From: Winogradskyella sp.
GTDB taxonomy: Bacteria; Bacteroidota; Bacteroidia; Flavobacteriales; Flavobacteriaceae
Direction: 5' to 3'
Assembly (NCBI RefSeq): GCF_003712105.1
Contig: NZ_RHLG01000003.1
Location: 248,001 to 312,000 of the forward strand
DNA: 64,000 nucleotides
Below the pieces are notes generated by a model. That model was not told where the DNA came from. It did not search any database and saw only the letters and a list, made by a program, of their open reading frames with translations. The position numbers were made by a program, and so were the translations under genes. Position 1 is the first letter of the stretch, and the number at the start of each line of letters is the position of its first letter. Below are positions 17,613 through 27,142 of the stretch, piece by piece.

Positions 17613-20033
17613 ATGGCAAAGAAAGCAACCAAGAAAAAAGCATCAACGAAACGTAAAACAAAACGACTTTCATTTAAACTTTCAAATCAGCAAAAGCTAA
17701 TATTTGGGAGTCTTCTTATCATTCTTGGTGTTTTACTATTTATATCATTCGTTTCATTTTTATTTAACGGAAAAGAAGATCAAAGTATTCTTTCTGAGTT
17801 TCCTTCAAGACAAGTTGAAGCAAAAAATTGGGCCAGCCAGTTTGGTGCCAAATTAAGTGAGTGGTTTATTCTAAAAGGTTTTGGATTACCGTCATTTATA
17901 TTTTCTGGCTTGTTATTTCTTTCAGGAGTATATGTGACGCTGAACTTAAAGTTGTCAAAGCTACGTAAGCACTGGATTTGGGGAACATTAATCGTGATAT
18001 GGCTATCTATTTTCTTCGGGTTTTTTACTCATAAATATGATATTCTTGGTGGTGTTATAGGTTATGAAATGAACCATTTCTTTCAAGATTATATTGGTAA
18101 AATAGGCACTGCTCTCCTACTCGCTTTTGGTTTAATTGTGTATTTGGCTATTAGATTTAATGTTACTGGAGATACATTAGTAAGCCTCTTTAAAAGAGCC
18201 AAAGAAGATATAGCTTCAGATTTTGAAACGCCTGATAACCAAACTGAAGAAGACAAAGTTGTTCCTATAGATAATAGTTTATCTGAAGAAGCAGAATCTA
18301 TAAAGTCTGCTTTTGAAATTCCACTTGAAAACCTAGAGCCTACAATTGCTAATCATTCAGAAATTACAAAAGAAAGTAAGCCGAAAGTTAAAACCGAAGA
18401 TGCTCCGGAAATGGAAGTCATCATTAAAGAACCTGAGCAAGAGGTTGAAATGAAGGTTGAAGTTTCTAAAGAAGAAAAATCTGAAACAGATAATCTAGCT
18501 GATAAACTTGTTGAAGACTTTGGGCAATTTGACCCAACGTTAGAGCTAAGTAATTTTCAGTTTCCAACTTTAGATTTACTTAAAAAATACGACAATGAAG
18601 GTATTTCTATAAATCAAGAGGAATTAGAAGAAAACAAAAACCGAATTGTAGAAACCCTAAACAATTATAAAATTGGTATCACAAGTATTTCTGCTACCAT
18701 TGGACCAACGGTAACACTTTACGAAATTGTACCAGAAGCTGGAATTCGTATTTCAAAAATTAAAAACCTTGAAGATGATATTGCACTATCGCTATCAGCT
18801 CTTGGTATTCGAATTATAGCACCAATTCCTGGAAAAGGAACAATTGGTATTGAGGTACCTAATAAAAAGTCGACTATTGTGTCTATGCATTCTGCTATTG
18901 CATCAAAGAAGTTCCAAACTTCAGAAATGCAATTACCCATAGCATTGGGAAAAACCATTAGTAACGAAACTATGGTTGTTGACTTGGCCAAAATGCCTCA
19001 TTTACTTATGGCTGGTGCTACAGGGCAAGGTAAGTCGGTAGGTTTAAATGCGGTGTTAACTTCATTACTTTACAAAAAACACCCTGCAGAAGTTAAGTTT
19101 GTATTAGTAGACCCCAAAAAAGTTGAACTCACACTTTTTAATAAAATTGAACGTCATTATTTAGCCAAACTTCCAGATAGTGAAGAAGCTATTATTACAG
19201 ATAATACTAAAGTGATTAATACATTAAACTCACTTTGTATTGAAATGGATAATCGCTACGAGTTGCTTAAAAATGCATTTTGTAGAAACATAGCCGAATA
19301 CAATAAGAAGTTTAAAGAACGTAAACTCAATCCTAATGATGGGCATCAATTTTTACCATACATTGTTTTAGTCGTTGACGAGTTTGCAGATTTAATAATG
19401 ACTGCTGGTAAAGAAGTTGAAACTCCTATTGCACGTTTAGCACAATTGGCTCGTGCCATTGGTATACATTTAATTATAGCTACTCAACGTCCATCTGTTA
19501 ATGTTATTACTGGTATTATTAAAGCAAACTTCCCTGCACGTATTGCTTTTAGAGTCACTTCAAAAATCGATTCTCGTACCATTTTAGATGGTCCTGGAGC
19601 AGACCAACTTATTGGTCGTGGAGATATGTTATATACACAAGGAAATGATTTAATACGTATACAATGTGCGTTTGTTGACACACCAGAAGTTGAACGGATA
19701 ACTGAATTTATTGGGTCACAGAAAGCCTATCCGGATGCCTATTTATTACCAGAATATGTTGGCGGCGACGATGGCACAACTCTTGATATAGATATAGCAG
19801 ATAGAGATAAATTGTTTAAAGAAGCTGCTGAAATTATTGTCACAGCACAACAAGGTTCTGCTTCATTGCTTCAACGTAAACTAAAGTTAGGTTACAACCG
19901 AGCAGGAAGACTTATAGATCAGTTAGAGGCAGCCGGTATTGTTGGAGGCTTCGAAGGTAGTAAAGCAAGACAAGTACTTGTGCCAGATTTATTGGCTCTT
20001 GAACAATTATTAGAAAACGAAAAAAATAACTGA
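17613..20033 (+). CDS. ftsK: DNA translocase FtsK
   Basis: Septum-located motor that pumps chromosome ends apart and activates dif recombination. 806 residues: basic N-terminus, four membrane helices (about 28-185), acidic linker (about 190-300), alpha/beta motor domain with Walker A GATGQGKS near residue 470 and Walker B VLVVDEFADLI near 590, then a C-terminal winged-helix gamma domain (about 735-800, TAQQGSASLLQRKLKLGYNRAGRLIDQLE). ATG at 17613 gives MAKKATKKKASTKRK, typical of the family. First gene of the ftsK-lolA-lptF/G run. Confidence 0.96.
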   Translation: MAKKATKKKASTKRKTKRLSFKLSNQQKLIFGSLLIILGVLLFISFVSFLFNGKEDQSILSEFPSRQVEAKNWASQFGAKLSEWFILKGFGLPSFIFSGLLFLSGVYVTLNLKLSKLRKHWIWGTLIVIWLSIFFGFFTHKYDILGGVIGYEMNHFFQDYIGKIGTALLLAFGLIVYLAIRFNVTGDTLVSLFKRAKEDIASDFETPDNQTEEDKVVPIDNSLSEEAESIKSAFEIPLENLEPTIANHSEITKESKPKVKTEDAPEMEVIIKEPEQEVEMKVEVSKEEKSETDNLADKLVEDFGQFDPTLELSNFQFPTLDLLKKYDNEGISINQEELEENKNRIVETLNNYKIGITSISATIGPTVTLYEIVPEAGIRISKIKNLEDDIALSLSALGIRIIAPIPGKGTIGIEVPNKKSTIVSMHSAIASKKFQTSEMQLPIALGKTISNETMVVDLAKMPHLLMAGATGQGKSVGLNAVLTSLLYKKHPAEVKFVLVDPKKVELTLFNKIERHYLAKLPDSEEAIITDNTKVINTLNSLCIEMDNRYELLKNAFCRNIAEYNKKFKERKLNPNDGHQFLPYIVLVVDEFADLIMTAGKEVETPIARLAQLARAIGIHLIIATQRPSVNVITGIIKANFPARIAFRVTSKIDSRTILDGPGADQLIGRGDMLYTQGNDLIRIQCAFVDTPEVERITEFIGSQKAYPDAYLLPEYVGGDDGTTLDIDIADRDKLFKEAAEIIVTAQQGSASLLQRKLKLGYNRAGRLIDQLEAAGIVGGFEGSKARQVLVPDLLALEQLLENEKNN

Positions 20034-20041
20034 ATTAAACG

Positions 20042-20677
20042 ATGAAAAAATTAGCAATTCTATTAGCCCTTTTTATAACTACTGGAATAGTTGCTCAAGA
20101 CAAAGCAGAAACTTTATTAAATGAAGTAAGTGCAAAGGTGAAATCTTACGACAACATCAGTGTAAATTTTAAATACGTACTTAACAATGTGAGTGAAAAT
20201 ATCACTCAAGAGACTAAAGGTGATGTAGTTATCCAAGGCGAAAAGTATGTTTTAAATGTTCTTGGCGTGACAAGAATATACGATGGTAAAACCTTATATA
20301 ATATTAGTCCAGAGGACGAAGAAGTTACAATTTCTTCAGAAAACACTGATGATGAAGGCACTATAACACCAAGTAAAATGTTATCATTCTACGAAGAAGG
20401 CTACAGTTACAAAATGGATATAGTTCAGAATATAAAAGGTAGAAAAATTCAATATGTAAAATTGATACCCATAGATAGTGGTGCCGAAATTAAACATGTG
20501 CTATTAGGAATCGATGCTAAAACCAAACACATTTATAATCTTATCGAAGTTGGAAAAAACGGAACTAAAACAACGTTAACCGTTAATTCTTTCAAAACAA
20601 ATCAAGCTTTGCCAAAAACACTGTTTACTTTTGACGAAGCTAAATACGAAGACTACTATATCAACAAAATTGATTAA
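20042..20677 (+). CDS. LolA-like outer membrane lipoprotein carrier
   Basis: 211 residues with a signal peptide (MKKLAILLALFITTGIVAQ) and the LolA/LolB half-barrel pattern: LLNEVSAKVKSYDNISVNFKYVL, GDVVIQGEKYVLNV, YDGKTLYNISPEDEEVTIS and a C-terminal SFKTNQALPKTLFTFDEAKY. It would shuttle lipoproteins across the periplasm. It starts eight bases after ftsK and ends two bases before the LptF/G-like permease, so envelope traffic genes share a transcript with the division translocase. Confidence 0.85.
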   Translation: MKKLAILLALFITTGIVAQDKAETLLNEVSAKVKSYDNISVNFKYVLNNVSENITQETKGDVVIQGEKYVLNVLGVTRIYDGKTLYNISPEDEEVTISSENTDDEGTITPSKMLSFYEEGYSYKMDIVQNIKGRKIQYVKLIPIDSGAEIKHVLLGIDAKTKHIYNLIEVGKNGTKTTLTVNSFKTNQALPKTLFTFDEAKYEDYYINKID

Positions 20678-20679
20678 GG

Positions 20680-22665
20680 TTGAAAATTTTAGATAGGTAT
20701 ATACTGGTCACCTTCTTAAGAACATTTGTGAGCATATTTATAATATTTATGTTCATTTTTGTTTTACAAGGCCTATGGTTATATATCTCCGAGCTCGCAG
20801 GAAAAGATTTAGATTTTATTACGACGCTCAAATTCATATTCTTTTATTCACCAAAATTAATACCTCTAGTTGTACCTCTTACAGTTTTACTATCGTCCAT
20901 TATGGTTTTTGGGAATTTTGCTGAAAACTATGAGTTTGCTGCAATGAAATCAACGGGTATTTCCTTGCAACGTGCCATGCGAAGTTTAAGCATATTCATA
21001 GTTGCCTTGGGGTTTGCCTGTTTTTTCTTTGCCAATAATGTAATTCCTTGGGGTGAATATAATTTTTATAACCTGAGACGAAACATTGCAAAGGTAAAAC
21101 CTGCTTTAGCTATTGCAGAAGGTCAGTTTAATGATATTGGAAATATCAATATAAAAGTTGATAAAAAAAGTGGAGATCGCGGTCAATATTTAGAAAAGGT
21201 AATTATTCATCAGAAAAAATCCGTTAAACGAGGAAATTACACGGTTATCGTTGCAGAGAATGGTGAACTTAAAAGTGATGAGGATTCTAATATTCTTGAG
21301 CTTGAGCTCACAAATGGTAATTATTACGATGAGCTAGTATCTAGGGATATAAGAAAATTTAATAAGCGTAAGCCACATGCACAAAGTCAATTTAAAACAT
21401 ATACCATTAATATAGATTTAGGAAAACTGAATTCTATAGATATGGACGAGAAAAACACCGACGATCGTTTTTCTATGCAAGATGTAAGCGATTTAAATTA
21501 TACCATAGACAGCCTATTTAAAGAGCGTGAAAAAGATTATAAAACATTATCTACTAGTTTGTATAATCGAAGTACTTATGCTAATCTTAAAACAGATATC
21601 AAAGCAGAAAACGACAGTGTATATAACACAGATTTGTTAGACATGTTTAACACCAAGTCTAAAATTCAGATTTTAGGTTTAGCGCTAAATACGGCGAATA
21701 GTACTACACAAATCATAAAGACTAACAAACGAACATTCGATGCAAAAACAGGCAATAGAAACCGACATATTTTAGCTTTACACGAAAAATATGCTTTAGG
21801 TTTTGCTTGTGTTATTCTCTTTTTTGTAGGTGCGCCACTTGGTGCTTTGATTAGAAAAGGCGGAATTGGATTGCCCATGGTAATAGCCATATTATTATTC
21901 CTTACCTATCATTTTATTGGTATTTTCTTGAAGAACAATGCCAAATCAGATGCGTTAAACCCAATATTAGCCACATGGTTGTCTACCTTAATTATGCTAC
22001 CATTAAGTGTGTATTTGACGTATAGAGCTACTAATGATAGAGGATTAATAAATCTAGATGTAATTACAGTACCTTTAAAGAAACTCTTTACCTTCAAATC
22101 CAAATCCCAAATTAATGAAATTAAGAATGTTCAGTCTTACAGTTACTATAATAAACATTCAATAGAAGAGCTTATTCAAGTAGTGAAACATCAAAATGAA
22201 TTTGATTTAGATAAGAAGCCAAAACAAATTGCACTTCAGCATTTATCAGATAGAGGTATTCAGTTGGTAGACATGGAAAATCAAGGTTTAGATATTCCAA
22301 TAAATATAAAAATTGCTAAAACTGAATTGAAAGATTATATCGATTATTCTACAACAAGCTTAGTCACATATTCTATAGGAGCAATTACCTTAATACTTCA
22401 TTTTGTATTTAAAAATAATAAACTACCAGAACTTGCAGAGATTGTAAAGACCTTAAGTTTTATTTCATTTGGAATTTTTATTCTCTATGTTATTGTTTCA
22501 ACATTCTACTATACCAAATTCTACACATCTATTGGCCAAAGTAAAAAGCGTGTAAATCCATTGGTGATTCTTTTAGGGCTTCCATTCTACCCTTTCAAGT
22601 ATTATTTCCTTAAAGTAAAAACCAAAGAAGACTTCCATTTAAGTTGTCTTGAGGAAATAAAATAA
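20680..22665 (+). CDS. LptF/LptG family permease (YjgP/YjgQ)
   Basis: Permease subunit of the LPS-export ABC system. 661 residues, with the family start (KILDRYILVTFLRTFVSIFIIFMFIFVLQGLWLY), a cluster of three helices, a periplasmic jellyroll-like domain (about 140-360), and three more helices (HEKYALGFACVILFFVGAPLGALIRKGG onward). A long C-terminal extension (about 450-661) has two more helices, longer than the roughly 360 residues of proteobacterial LptF/G; this seems usual for flavobacteria. Start is TTG at 20680, two bases after the lolA stop. Confidence 0.88.
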   Translation: MKILDRYILVTFLRTFVSIFIIFMFIFVLQGLWLYISELAGKDLDFITTLKFIFFYSPKLIPLVVPLTVLLSSIMVFGNFAENYEFAAMKSTGISLQRAMRSLSIFIVALGFACFFFANNVIPWGEYNFYNLRRNIAKVKPALAIAEGQFNDIGNINIKVDKKSGDRGQYLEKVIIHQKKSVKRGNYTVIVAENGELKSDEDSNILELELTNGNYYDELVSRDIRKFNKRKPHAQSQFKTYTINIDLGKLNSIDMDEKNTDDRFSMQDVSDLNYTIDSLFKEREKDYKTLSTSLYNRSTYANLKTDIKAENDSVYNTDLLDMFNTKSKIQILGLALNTANSTTQIIKTNKRTFDAKTGNRNRHILALHEKYALGFACVILFFVGAPLGALIRKGGIGLPMVIAILLFLTYHFIGIFLKNNAKSDALNPILATWLSTLIMLPLSVYLTYRATNDRGLINLDVITVPLKKLFTFKSKSQINEIKNVQSYSYYNKHSIEELIQVVKHQNEFDLDKKPKQIALQHLSDRGIQLVDMENQGLDIPINIKIAKTELKDYIDYSTTSLVTYSIGAITLILHFVFKNNKLPELAEIVKTLSFISFGIFILYVIVSTFYYTKFYTSIGQSKKRVNPLVILLGLPFYPFKYYFLKVKTKEDFHLSCLEEIK

Positions 22666-22676
22666 GCGTATCTTTG
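22649..22676 (+). promoter_or_regulatory. ribB promoter (TTG - N17 - TATCTTTG)
   Basis: The -33 TTG at 22649-22651 and the -7 box TATCTTTG at 22669-22676 match the Bacteroidota pattern, 20 bases before the ribB start. Confidence 0.6.
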
Positions 22677-22695
22677 CCGATATAAATTTTAAGTC

Positions 22696-23844
22696 ATGAT
22701 AACTGAGACTGTGAGTACAAAAATTAGCCTAAATACCATCCAAGAAGCCATTGAAGACATTAAGCAAGGCAAGATAATTATAGTGGTAGATGATGAGAAT
22801 AGAGAGAATGAAGGCGATTTTTTAGCTGCAGCTGAGGCTGTTACTCCAGAGATGATAAACTTCATGGCTACTCATGGTCGTGGCCTAATCTGTGCGCCAT
22901 TAACTGAACAACGTTGCAAGGATTTGGAGCTTAACATGATGGTTAGTAATAATACTGACCCGATGGAAACGGCTTTTACAGTATCTGTGGATTTAAGAGG
23001 AAATGGTGTAACTACTGGTATTTCTGCTAGCGACCGTGCCAAAACCATCAAAGCCTTAGTTGATAAAAATACAAGAGCGTTTGAGTTAGCGCGTCCAGGA
23101 CATATTTTTCCATTAGTTGCAAAAGAAGGCGGTGTTTTAAGACGTACCGGACATACTGAAGCTGCTATAGATTTTGCACGCTTAGCTGGTTTTGAACCTG
23201 CTGGTTGTATCGTTGAAATTATGAACGAAGACGGTACAATGGCGCGTTTACCTCAATTGGCTGAAGTTGCTAAACGTTTTAATCTTAAAATTGTATCTAT
23301 TGAAGATCTTGTGGCTTATCGAATGGAGCACGACTCTTTAATTGAAAAGAAAAAAGATTTTGATATAGAAACGCGTTTTGGAAAGTTTAGGCTCCGAGCG
23401 TATGAGCAAACCACAAATCACCAAATACATCTTGCACTTACTAAAGGTAGCTGGAATGCTAACGAACCTGTACTTACAAGAGTAAATTCTACCTTAGTAA
23501 ATAATGATATTTTAGGCACACTTACTAATAATGCAGATAAGAAACTTGATGATATGTTTCAAGCTATCAACAAAGTAGGAAAGGGTGCTATATTGTTTAT
23601 AAATCAACGTGTGGAGTCTATGAATCTTCTGAATAGGTTAACGATTCTTAAAGAGACTCAAAAGCCAAATACGGTAACAAAAGCTCCAAACATTAAAATG
23701 GATAATAAAGACTTTGGTATCGGTGCTCAAATTCTACATGATTTAAATATCTCTAAACTCTCATTAATGACCAATAGCGAACAAAAGCCTCGTGTAGGTA
23801 TGATTGGCTATGGACTAGAGATTGTCGAAACCGTAAATTATTAA
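22696..23844 (+). CDS. ribB: 3,4-dihydroxy-2-butanone-4-phosphate synthase with degenerate GTP cyclohydrolase II half
   Basis: Riboflavin biosynthesis from ribulose 5-phosphate. The RibB domain (about 1-205) is intact: VVDDENRENEGDFLAAAE, MATHGRGLICAPLT, RAFELARPGHIFPLVAKEGGVLRRTGHTEAAIDFARLAG. The C-terminal part (about 215-382) aligns with RibA by GAILFINQ and DFGIGAQILHDL, but the zinc site (normally GSxxCDCG) reads GTLTNNADKK with no Cys. This half should therefore be catalytically dead. The stop codon overlaps the stop of the convergent GH16 gene by four bases. Confidence 0.9.
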   Translation: MITETVSTKISLNTIQEAIEDIKQGKIIIVVDDENRENEGDFLAAAEAVTPEMINFMATHGRGLICAPLTEQRCKDLELNMMVSNNTDPMETAFTVSVDLRGNGVTTGISASDRAKTIKALVDKNTRAFELARPGHIFPLVAKEGGVLRRTGHTEAAIDFARLAGFEPAGCIVEIMNEDGTMARLPQLAEVAKRFNLKIVSIEDLVAYRMEHDSLIEKKKDFDIETRFGKFRLRAYEQTTNHQIHLALTKGSWNANEPVLTRVNSTLVNNDILGTLTNNADKKLDDMFQAINKVGKGAILFINQRVESMNLLNRLTILKETQKPNTVTKAPNIKMDNKDFGIGAQILHDLNISKLSLMTNSEQKPRVGMIGYGLEIVETVNY

Positions 23845-25376
23845 TTGATAACCATTTTTTTAGTGGTAGATTTTCCTTGGCTATATATTTTCAAGATATA
23901 AATTCCATTAGCTAAATTTGAAACATCTACAGATCTAAAGTTAGAAGATATAGTGTTAATCTTTTGACCAAAAGTATTGTATACCTCAACATAATCTAAA
24001 TCTATATTTGATACAATCTGAATCTTATCATTTGCTGGATTAGGAAATACTCTAACTTCGCTTATGTCAAAATCATCAGTGCTAAGACTGGCATTTTGAT
24101 ATACTCTAACATAGTCAATAACCATATTACTTTCAGTGAATGTTGGGTCAATTGTACCTGCAAAACCACCCATTGCAACATTTAATAAAATAAACTGGTC
24201 TTCATCAAAGGGCCAGGTACTCGCATTTTTTACGGCAGGATTATAAGTATAGAAACCAACACCATCAATCATAAAAGTGATTTGATTAGGTGACCAGTTC
24301 ATAGAATACACATGGAAATTATTAGCAACGTCGGTCAATGTAAATGACTGTGTATTAACCGTATTACCAGAACTTGAAGGTGTATGTATTGCACTACTAA
24401 CATGATTAGTAGCTCCTAATCCATGCTCCATAACATCAAGCTCGCCACAAGCTGGCCAAGTTGTATCTCCAAATAAAGGTTGCCAATATGTACCAACCTC
24501 ATTGATGTTTTTACCTAAAGTCCAAATAGCAGGCCAAGTACCATCTCCAGCAGGTAGTTTAGCTCTAACATCTATTCTTCCATAAGTGAAAGCGAACTTA
24601 GAATTCAATCTAGCCGATGTATAATCTAATGTAACACCATCTTGCTCATAGCCTAATTCTTTTTTGGCTACAATATTTAAAAATCCATCTTCAATGTAAG
24701 AGTTATCAATTCTATCTGTATAATGTTGCTGTTCACCATTAAACCATTGCCCACCATTAGGTCCAATCACTTGGTGATGCCATTTGGTGTCGTCTATTGG
24801 GTTGTTTCCTGAGCTACTATCAAACTCATCAGACCAAACCAAATCATCATAAATAACATCTAATGCGTGAGGATCTGTAGCTACCGAACCATCATTAATA
24901 TCATCTATACGAAAGGCTCCAGGAATTGAACTTCCATCATCAATTCTGATTACTAATCGGCTATACGTTCCACTTCCGCCAACTGTAGAGAAATCGAACG
25001 ACAAATCAGACCAATTATTTTGATTTGATGAAGCTACTGCGCTTACTTCTACATCAGCATTAGTTCCATTTTCTAAACGAACAACAATAGTATGCGAATT
25101 AGGATCGAAGGCATAAAAGCGTAGCGTAATTACATCTTCAGCATCCAAATCGATAGGACTACTTAAATCTATAAAATGTCCCTGTGAACCTGTTGAAGCG
25201 GAACGGAAAAATTCTCCTGTAAGATTGCTTGCATCAGTTGGAGAAGGCACAATAGTAAACGTACTTCCACCCCAAACACTAAAATTATCTGAACTATCCG
25301 AAAAATCAATTGGAGTTTGTTGGGATATTAATGCTAAAGAAAGACAACAAAAAAGTAGCGTAATTATATGCTTCAT
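23841..25376 (-). CDS. secreted GH16 glucanase with T9SS sorting tail
   Basis: Predicted laminarinase-type endo-beta-glucanase. Order: signal peptide (MKHIITLLFCCLSLALISQQ), N-terminal carbohydrate-binding-like beta domain (about 20-165), GH16 domain (about 175-425) with the catalytic signature GELDVMEHG and the usual WHHQV, TDRIDNSYIEDGFLNIVAKKE and SARLNSKFAFTYGRIDVRAKLPAGDGTWPAIW segments, then a type IX secretion tail (VRVFPNPANDKIQI to STTKKMVIN). The frame extends upstream to 25394, but that start would lie in the -7 box, so 25376 is preferred. Suggests use of algal storage glucan. Confidence 0.92.
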   Translation of the reverse strand: MKHIITLLFCCLSLALISQQTPIDFSDSSDNFSVWGGSTFTIVPSPTDASNLTGEFFRSASTGSQGHFIDLSSPIDLDAEDVITLRFYAFDPNSHTIVVRLENGTNADVEVSAVASSNQNNWSDLSFDFSTVGGSGTYSRLVIRIDDGSSIPGAFRIDDINDGSVATDPHALDVIYDDLVWSDEFDSSSGNNPIDDTKWHHQVIGPNGGQWFNGEQQHYTDRIDNSYIEDGFLNIVAKKELGYEQDGVTLDYTSARLNSKFAFTYGRIDVRAKLPAGDGTWPAIWTLGKNINEVGTYWQPLFGDTTWPACGELDVMEHGLGATNHVSSAIHTPSSSGNTVNTQSFTLTDVANNFHVYSMNWSPNQITFMIDGVGFYTYNPAVKNASTWPFDEDQFILLNVAMGGFAGTIDPTFTESNMVIDYVRVYQNASLSTDDFDISEVRVFPNPANDKIQIVSNIDLDYVEVYNTFGQKINTISSNFRSVDVSNLANGIYILKIYSQGKSTTKKMVIN

Positions 25377-25391
25377 AGTAATTAATTTTTC

Positions 25392-25399
25392 CAAAAATA
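25392..25399 (-). promoter_or_regulatory. GH16 gene promoter, -7 box
   Basis: Minus-strand TATTTTTG matches TAnnTTTG, 16 bases ahead of the ATG at 25376; it argues against the longer start at 25394. Confidence 0.45.
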
Positions 25400-25458
25400 G
25401 ATTACAAACCTATTAGACACAATTATATGACCTATACAAGAACACTACGGACGAAAAA

Positions 25459-26658
25459 TTAACTATTTAAACATTCCTTGATTAATGTCACCATTTTAGA
25501 CGCTCTAGCTTCTACTTCTGCTTCAGTCCATGACAATTTTATAAGGCAAGAAATATTACGACCAATGTAATGATCGGATTGAGAAAAATCTGTATTTGAA
25601 AGCTTATCGAGAGCATTCTTGATTTCGTTAGTCAACGGATATAATGACTTAGCTTCTTTTAAATGATGCCATTTACGGATATAGTGCCAATTATTATCAT
25701 AATAATTCCAGCAGGCATCTATTCCATGTTTACCGAATGTATCTATGACTTTTCGAGCAGTTTCTAAATCAGGTAAAAAGAAATTGAGAAAAGCACAACT
25801 CTCTATTCCACCTTCGGGCACTGCTCTAAACTCAACCTCATTAATCTCAGAAAGTTTGTTTCTAATTATATCAAAGTTTTGCCTTTGGATTCTTAAAAAT
25901 TCAGGAAGACGTTTTACTTGTGCTAATCCAACAGCAGCATGAAGCTCAGAAATCCTAAAATTATAACCCAGAAAAGGATGTGTTTCTGCTCCTCTATCAT
26001 TTCCAATATGATCATGACCGTGATCACTATAGTGGTCTGCATTAATATAATATGCCTCATTATTGGTAATTACAGCACCACCTTCACCACAAGTTATCGT
26101 TTTTACAAAATCAAAAGAAAAACAACCTAGGTCAGCAATACTGCCAAGAGGCTTTCCTTTATAAGTACCGCCAATGGCCTGACAAGCATCTTCTATAAAA
26201 ATTAAGTTATGTGCATCACAAATAGCGCTTAAAGCGTCCATATTGGCCATGCTACCACACATTTGCACAACCATTACCGCTTTTGTTTTTGATGTTATAG
26301 CAGCTTCTACAGCTTTTGGACATAGCGTTAATGTATCATCTATGTCTACTAACACAGGAATCGCCCCTAGCATCATTATAGCTTCAAAACTCGCCACAAA
26401 AGTAAACGTAGGCATAATAACCTCGTCACCAGCACCAACACCTGCTGAGGCAAGCGCTACTGAAACTGCAGCTGTACCACTTGATACCATTTGTACGTAA
26501 TTAGTATTGAATGTGTGTTGTAATTCGGATTCAAGCTCTTTGGCTTTCCAATGCCCTTTACGCATCCCATCAAAGCCATAGCGCATTAAAACACCATTAT
26601 CTAGAACATCATTAACACTTTGGCGCTCTGCGTCTCCAAACAATTCAAATCCTGGCAT
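25459..26658 (-). CDS. DegT/DnrJ/EryC1/StrS family PLP-dependent aminotransferase
   Basis: 399 residues, fold type I aminotransferase of the sugar-aminotransferase branch. Seen: SSGTAAVSVALASAGVGAGDEVIMPTFTFVAS near the N-terminus, FIEDACQAIGGTYKGKPLGSIADLGCFSFDFVKTITCGEGGAV containing the PLP lysine (FVKT), and GYNFRISELHAAVGLAQVKRL. Usual substrates are nucleotide-linked keto sugars or inositol derivatives. No other sugar-nucleotide genes lie nearby, so the pathway is unknown. Its ATG directly abuts the stop codon of the upstream gene, meaning one transcript. Confidence 0.88.
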   Translation of the reverse strand: MPGFELFGDAERQSVNDVLDNGVLMRYGFDGMRKGHWKAKELESELQHTFNTNYVQMVSSGTAAVSVALASAGVGAGDEVIMPTFTFVASFEAIMMLGAIPVLVDIDDTLTLCPKAVEAAITSKTKAVMVVQMCGSMANMDALSAICDAHNLIFIEDACQAIGGTYKGKPLGSIADLGCFSFDFVKTITCGEGGAVITNNEAYYINADHYSDHGHDHIGNDRGAETHPFLGYNFRISELHAAVGLAQVKRLPEFLRIQRQNFDIIRNKLSEINEVEFRAVPEGGIESCAFLNFFLPDLETARKVIDTFGKHGIDACWNYYDNNWHYIRKWHHLKEAKSLYPLTNEIKNALDKLSNTDFSQSDHYIGRNISCLIKLSWTEAEVEARASKMVTLIKECLNS

Positions 26659-27087
26659 TTACTTGAGCGCTTTAAGTTGTTCAAAAAATAATGTTATATC
26701 GCTATCGCTAAACGAAGTCATCAAAGGAAGTGATTTGCCTTCTTTAGATAGAGATGCACTAATTGAAGGATAAATATTTTCAGGATTAAAAGCTCTTACA
26801 GGGCGCTTATTAATAGCGGCTTCTTCAGTACCCAAAGTATTCTTATCTACATTTAGTATAACTATATCCTTATTAAAAGTTTTCAGACCATCAGATTTAA
26901 GAATTTCGTTCTTGATTTTTCTTTCAAGTTTAGAATTTTCTCCATCATAAAAATAAATTAGCATGATGTAGTCTCCAGAGTTATAGAGTTCTAAAGCATC
27001 AATGTAATTTGTTGTGCTACTTATCTTTTGCGAAAAACTAGAAATTGTAAAAAATCCAAAAATAAGAATGCAAATAGCCTGTTTCAT
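26659..27087 (-). CDS. exported thioredoxin-like protein lacking active-site cysteines
   Basis: About 142 residues with a signal peptide (MKQAICILIFGFFTISSFSQ). The fold pattern looks thioredoxin-like (YIMLIYFYDGENSKLERKIKNEILKSDGL, DIVILNVDKNT), but no CxxC is present and the mature part has no Cys. I do not recognise a named family. The upstream extension to 27153 is unlikely: the -7 box at 27106-27113 lies inside it, so ATG 27087 is chosen. First gene of a two-gene operon with the DegT aminotransferase (stop and start abut). Confidence 0.6.
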   Translation of the reverse strand: MKQAICILIFGFFTISSFSQKISSTTNYIDALELYNSGDYIMLIYFYDGENSKLERKIKNEILKSDGLKTFNKDIVILNVDKNTLGTEEAAINKRPVRAFNPENIYPSISASLSKEGKSLPLMTSFSDSDITLFFEQLKALK

Positions 27088-27105
27088 AACTAAAATTTTA
27101 CCTAA

Positions 27106-27113
27106 CAAATATA
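27106..27113 (-). promoter_or_regulatory. promoter -7 box for the thioredoxin-like/DegT operon
   Basis: Minus-strand TATATTTG, 19 bases before the ATG at 27087. Confidence 0.5.
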
Positions 27114-27142
27114 CTATTTTGAACGTTACCCAAATGTGATTA

